NCBI RefSeq assembly: GCF_900091495.1
Contig: NZ_LT607413.1
Span: 6,401,001-6,465,000 of the forward strand
Source of the DNA: Micromonospora echinospora
GTDB taxonomy: Bacteria > Actinomycetota > Actinomycetes > Mycobacteriales > Micromonosporaceae
Direction: 5' to 3'
Length of the DNA: 64,000 bases
The notes beneath the pieces were generated by a model. That model saw only the letters and a list, made by a program, of their open reading frames with translations. It did not search any database and had not been told where the DNA came from. This document shows positions 60,806-64,000 of this stretch, one piece after another. How positions within the stretch are numbered: the stretch's first letter is position 1; every line of letters begins with the position of its first letter. A program made the position numbers and the translations under genes.

Positions 60806-61687
60806 ATGGCCGACGACATTGGATCGACCGTCCCTAGACGACAGCTCGGACGAGCCCTCAAGGAGCTACGCGCCCAAGCCCAGATGACCCTCGACGGCGC
60901 AGCCGAAGCGCTGCACTGTAGTCGGCAGAAGATGTGGCGTATCGAGTCCGGCCTCGGCCCAGTCCGCCCCCTCGACGTCCGCTTCATGTGCGAGCTCTAC
61001 GGGGCCACCCGCGATCTCTCCGACGCCCTCACCAACCTCGCCGCCGAGACCAAGGCCAAGGGCTGGTGGCACTCCTACGGCAACGCCGTCCCCGACTGGT
61101 TCGAGCTGTACGTCGGCCTCGAACAGACCGCCTCTCACCTACGCGGCTACGACGAGTCCTTGGTCAACGGGCTGTTCCAAACCCCTGACTACACCCGAGG
61201 CGTGTACGTCAACCGGCCCAACATGCCCGTCGACGAACTGGAAGACGTACTCGAAGTACGCCGCCGTCGACAGTCTCTTCTACACCGCGTGAGGCCCAAG
61301 GCCCCCCGGTACGATTCGATCCTGTTGGAGTCAGTCCTGCTCCGTTGTATCGGCGGACCAGCGGTGTTGATCGAGCAGCTACGTCATCTCCTCACCGTGA
61401 CCGAGCTGCCCAACGTATCGGTTCGTGTCCTGCCCTTGGCGATGGGTGCCCAGTACGGCGCGCTGACCGGCACCTTCATGATGCTCGACTTTCCGCCCGG
61501 CAACCGCCGCACGACGGACCCGTCCGTCGTGTACAGCGAGTCCCTCACCGGGGCCCTATACCTCGACCGGCCAGAAGAGCTCGCCGCCTACGAAACCGCC
61601 TGGTCAAGTCTGGAATCCCTCGCCTTGGATGAGGGACAATCAAGGCGGTTAATCATTAAGGTCATCGAGGAGGTCCACCATGGCTGA
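60806..61687 (+). CDS. XRE-family regulator with DUF5753 domain
   Basis: A 293-residue actinomycete regulator. Residues ~10-75 are the helix-turn-helix (LGRALKELRAQAQMTLDGAA, SRQKMWRIESG). The rest is the DUF5753 domain (WFELYVGLEQTASHLRGYD, VNGLFQTPDYTRGV, RVLPLAMGAQYGALTGTF, VYSESLTGALYLDRPEEL). Such proteins (WhiJ type) work with a small DUF397 partner and influence development or secondary metabolism. ATG 60806 has GAAAGGGG before it; a longer start at 60761 lacks one. It overlaps the DUF397 gene by eight bases. Confidence 0.92.
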   Translation: MADDIGSTVPRRQLGRALKELRAQAQMTLDGAAEALHCSRQKMWRIESGLGPVRPLDVRFMCELYGATRDLSDALTNLAAETKAKGWWHSYGNAVPDWFELYVGLEQTASHLRGYDESLVNGLFQTPDYTRGVYVNRPNMPVDELEDVLEVRRRRQSLLHRVRPKAPRYDSILLESVLLRCIGGPAVLIEQLRHLLTVTELPNVSVRVLPLAMGAQYGALTGTFMMLDFPPGNRRTTDPSVVYSESLTGALYLDRPEELAAYETAWSSLESLALDEGQSRRLIIKVIEEVHHG

Positions 61688-61877
61688 CCGTCTGGTCAGT
61701 GCCCGTTGGCGCAAGAGCAGCTACAGCGGTGACAACAACGGAGCCTGCGTCGAGGTCGCCACGAACTTGTTTGGCCTCGTCGGCGTAAGGGACAGCAAGG
61801 ACCCGGCCGGACCTGCCCTGGCCTTCTCTCCCGCCGTTTGGTCCACCTTCGTTCGAGCGACCAAGACCCCACACTGA
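61680..61877 (+). CDS. DUF397 domain protein
   Basis: A 65-residue DUF397 protein: ARWRKSSYSGDNNGACVEVA, then VGVRDSKDPAGPALAFSPAV and WSTFVRATK. This is the full domain. DUF397 proteins are encoded next to XRE-DUF5753 regulators across Streptomyces and relatives and are thought to modulate them. It is translationally coupled to the regulator, and a terminator follows. Confidence 0.93.
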   Translation: MADRLVSARWRKSSYSGDNNGACVEVATNLFGLVGVRDSKDPAGPALAFSPAVWSTFVRATKTPH

Positions 61878-61887
61878 ACCGCACGAC

Positions 61888-61934
61888 AGGGCGGGAGCGC
61901 GTCCGACAAGCTCAACCGGACACGCTCCCGCCCT
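61888..61934 (+). terminator. Terminator of the XRE-DUF397 operon
   Basis: AGGGCGGGAGCGCGTCCG (61888-61905) pairs with CGGACACGCTCCCGCCCT (61917-61934) with one mismatch and an 11-base loop, ten bases after the DUF397 stop. Confidence 0.8.
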
Positions 61935-62193
61935 TCCAGCAGGCCAGGAGCTGATCTCGCCTCCGGGTTGGCCCCGGTTGGCCGAACAGCGTCCCGCCGA
62001 GCTTCGCCCTCCATGTACCGCCGACGACCACCACCGATACGAGATAATTCTCAAGGAATTCTATCGATCGCGCCGCCAATCACCCCAAGCGCCAATGCCG
62101 CATCACTTGACAATCAACCAAAGAGCATCTTCCGAAACTCGGCCTCTTCCACAGGAAGCATCAGCAATCCGAGCCAATCAGCGGCCCGCCAGT
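61935..62193. other. Lower-GC non-coding region
   Basis: About 260 bases with noticeably more A/T than the rest of the window, especially around 62036-62170. No ORF on either strand shows actinomycete codon bias, and no repeat or RNA gene is recognised. Confidence 0.5.
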
Positions 62194-62664
62194 TTAGGAA
62201 GACGGCGAAGCAGCGGGGACAAAGACAAGTACGGCAATATAGACCAGCGAAAGCGCAAGCCCAACGAGACCAAAGACAATCGCCAGAACGCTTCTGGAGT
62301 GATGCTCGTTCTTGCGTAGTGAAAAACGGCCGAGAATGACCGCCGCAATGCCAAGGACCCCTCCCAGTCCAAGACAAAGAGACATGGGAAGCGACGCCGC
62401 ACCCAGGACGACAGCGGTGGAGGCCAGCACATCCCTGCCTGGATGTTCATGACGAAGCGCTGGAGCCGCATGCGGCATCCAGTGAAACTGCCGGGGCAGA
62501 TCCTTGAGCTGGTTAACAAGATCTCCCACCGTAACAGCCGAATGCGCTGCGACGGTGCGTTGATCGAACTCGCCGAGAGTCAGGTAGCCGCCGGCAAGCG
62601 CCTGTGACAGGAGATCGAGGACGGCCGTCCGCTGATCGCTTCCAACCCTCTCGTGAAGATTCAC
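62194..62664 (-). CDS. DUF1707 and DUF4190 domain membrane protein
   Basis: A 156-residue protein. Residues ~5-55 are a DUF1707 domain (VGSDQRTAVLDLLSQALAGG, YLTLGEFDQRTVAAHSAVTV). The C-terminal part is a two-helix DUF4190-like membrane unit (SLCLGLGGVLGIAAVILGRF, VLAIVFGLVGLALSLVYIAV). GTG 62664 is preferred as it begins just before DUF1707; the frame opens further upstream at 62706. Codon use is less GC-biased than its neighbours, in keeping with the lower-GC surroundings. The function of these proteins is unknown. Confidence 0.8.
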   Translation of the reverse strand: MNLHERVGSDQRTAVLDLLSQALAGGYLTLGEFDQRTVAAHSAVTVGDLVNQLKDLPRQFHWMPHAAPALRHEHPGRDVLASTAVVLGAASLPMSLCLGLGGVLGIAAVILGRFSLRKNEHHSRSVLAIVFGLVGLALSLVYIAVLVFVPAASPSS

Positions 62665-62709
62665 AATGCACCCATACCTTAAACACCTATCCCCACTGGA
62701 TCTCATACA

Positions 62710-62930
62710 TCAGAAGCGCCACCATATTGGACGTTCCCCGCCACACAGTTTGAGGTTGTCCACCTCTGCGGCGAAGCGTTCCCGCACGTTCGGCGCCTCG
62801 ACGAGGTGCGCCTTGATCACCTTGAGGGCAGCGCGATCCGCTGTCGGGGACACGGCGAAGAACACCTCGTCATCCCACCCGAGCGGAGCGGCTTGACCAA
62901 CTCGAAGCCACCGGTGGCGCCCACCGTCAT
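62710..62930 (-). pseudogene. Remnant of a Ser/Thr protein kinase N-terminal lobe
   Basis: One frame (from ATG 62930) reads GGFELVKPLRSGGM. A second frame, joining near 62868-62875, reads EVFFAVSPTADRAALKVIKA then RERFAAEVDNLKLCGG. Together they match the glycine-rich loop (GSGGMG-EV), the VAIK-type Lys (ALKVI) and the following helix of bacterial Ser/Thr kinases. A 1-base deletion after GGM breaks the frame, and the sequence ends just after the alphaC helix, so catalytic residues are absent. This is a decayed fragment. Confidence 0.7.
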
Positions 62931-63228
62931 CCAGCCCCTCCAAGATGACAGCTGTTGGATTTTGGTCCGCGCTGCCAACCCCACGTCCGGCGGACGTACG
63001 ACCGTACAACGTAGAGCGTGCACAGTGCCAGTGCGCACCTGTCGTTCCGATCCACGCGAATATCGGCGGTCGACGAGTGGGCCAAGGGAAGCCGTGGCTG
63101 CGGAGTCGATCAACACCTTGCGGCCCGCACCGAGGTGGATCCCAGCACGGGCCGCAGGTGTTGATCTCTTGGAGGCACACACCCCGTATAGCATCCTAGG
63201 AGGATGGGTTGGAGGCGTTGGCGGGTGG
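62931..63228. other. Non-coding spacer
   Basis: About 300 bases between the kinase remnant and the DUF5995 gene. No convincing ORF, hairpin or repeat is seen. It may contain further decayed sequence from the same event. Confidence 0.45.
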
Positions 63229-63999
63229 TTACTGGAGCAGCGCGCCCAGCGGCGAGAGCAGCAGCCGGCCGAGCCGGGAGGCAGTGCCGTCGAGCCGGTC
63301 GCGCTCCCGCTCCCGGGCGTGGGCGTCGTGCCGCACCCGCCAGATCCGCTGGGCGTTGCGCCAGGCGACGTCCCGGGTGTACTGCACCAGTTCGCCCTGG
63401 TACCAGTCGTCCAGGTCACCGTTGAGCGTGTCGATGATCAGCTGCCACCGGTCCAGGTAGCCCCGGCGCAGCGTCGGGATCGACTCGGCGAAGATCTCGT
63501 TGATCTGGAGGTAGTCCCGGTGCTGGTCACCGTCGTCGGCCGGCTCGGACTCGAGGTGGTCGAAGGTGGTCACCAGGGCGAACGGAAGGTCGAAGTTGAT
63601 GTGCGCGTTCACCCCCGCCGCCGCGGCCGGCAGGGGTCGGACGTCCGGCCCCTGCATCCGCTCGAAGATGCACGCCCAGGCCTGGGGTGTGTACGGGCTC
63701 GCCTCGGTCCACAGCCGCAACGCGTCGAAGTAGCGGGCGGCGAACTCCACGTCCAGGCGGGACAGGAACGCCGGGTCGGCGAAGCGCCCGTCGTAGAGCC
63801 GCTCCAACACCTTCGCGGTGATCGTCAGGTAGAGCCCGTTGAAGTCCGCCAGGGGGCAGCTCTGGTGCAACGGGGGTAGCCGGACGAGGACGTCCTGGAG
63901 CTTGGTCAGGTGGTCGACCACCGCCGGCACGTCGGCGGGATGGTCGGTGAGCAGGTCGGCGATGTCCTGGTGGACGGGTCCCCAGACCGGTTCGGTCAT
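63229..63999 (-). CDS. DUF5995 family protein
   Basis: A 256-residue helical protein of the DUF5995 family. Typical stretches: PLADFNGLYLTITAKVLER, FLSRLDVEFAARYFDALRLW, the AGVNAHINFDLPFALVTTFD block, and DRWQLIIDTLNGDLDDWYQG. The N-A-H-I-N-x-D-L motif is the family's hallmark and could bind metal or substrate. No signal peptide is present. The start ATG lies at the very end of the window, so an earlier start beyond it cannot be excluded. Function unknown. Confidence 0.82.
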   Translation of the reverse strand: MTEPVWGPVHQDIADLLTDHPADVPAVVDHLTKLQDVLVRLPPLHQSCPLADFNGLYLTITAKVLERLYDGRFADPAFLSRLDVEFAARYFDALRLWTEASPYTPQAWACIFERMQGPDVRPLPAAAAGVNAHINFDLPFALVTTFDHLESEPADDGDQHRDYLQINEIFAESIPTLRRGYLDRWQLIIDTLNGDLDDWYQGELVQYTRDVAWRNAQRIWRVRHDAHARERERDRLDGTASRLGRLLLSPLGALLQ

Positions 64000-64000
64000 C

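Noticed and set aside
61968..62339. Overlapping rightward ORFs in the lower-GC region
   Set aside because: Composition is unlike actinomycete coding sequence and they run antisense into the DUF1707 gene.

Overview
The window is high-GC actinomycete chromosome. The very high GC at third codon positions, many ATGA/GTGA stop-start overlaps, GTG and TTG starts, a SARP regulator, an XRE/DUF397 pair and DUF1707/DUF5995 proteins all fit a Micromonosporaceae-type genome such as Micromonospora. The genus is inferred from gene content only. I see no rRNA, tRNA, CRISPR array or insertion sequence.

0-16.6 kb is mostly core genes around one large enzyme. It holds a branched-chain-type 2-oxoacid dehydrogenase E1 pair with a divergent Lrp/AsnC regulator. 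Next is an orphan two-module NRPS with no thioesterase (dual E/C-A-T-C-A-T; the first A domain reads as arginine-like, the second as proline-like). Then come a histidine phosphatase, nnrD, a secreted subtilisin, a hemerythrin, a phosphoesterase, and glyA behind a recognisable ZTP (pfl) riboswitch.

16.6-47.6 kb is a biosynthetic region with an unusual mix. A four-gene operon (P450, alpha/beta hydrolase, Hmo, HpgT) and a six-gene operon (HmaS, phytanoyl-CoA-type dioxygenase, DUF3050 haem-oxygenase-like protein, E1 alpha, E1 beta, ATP-grasp) together encode the 4-hydroxyphenylglycine route, plus a second thiamine E1 pair that could draw 4-hydroxybenzoylformate off to a 4-hydroxybenzoyl thioester. 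Next to them are an aryl-polyene-like set (a complete KS, a KS-like protein with Asn in place of the first catalytic His, a short chain-length-factor-like protein, two small ACPs, two AMP ligases) and a phosphopantetheinyl transferase. Then comes a spore-pigment/tetracenomycin-like type II PKS: KS-alpha, KS-beta, cupin, an ACP fused to an aromatase/cyclase, two TcmI-type cyclases, an ABM-type monooxygenase, a FAD monooxygenase and a SARP. No ketoreductase, dehydratase or exporter is visible. Between 21.3 and 26.3 kb lie SGNH hydrolases, a lone AMP ligase and a TIGR03089 protein, whose link to the pathway is unclear.

47.6-64 kb is accessory and cell-surface material. It has a repeat-rich HhH membrane protein, a Tat-exported amine oxidase coupled to a secreted RidA protein, a WD40-like lipoprotein and a second subtilisin. 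It also holds a translationally coupled pair: a small membrane protein and a STAND NTPase with a PQQ-type propeller. These two share a short motif, at the C-terminus of one and the N-terminus of the other, as in amyloid-signalling NLR/effector pairs. Two decayed genes (a TusA-like sulfurtransferase and a Ser/Thr kinase fragment) lie nearby.
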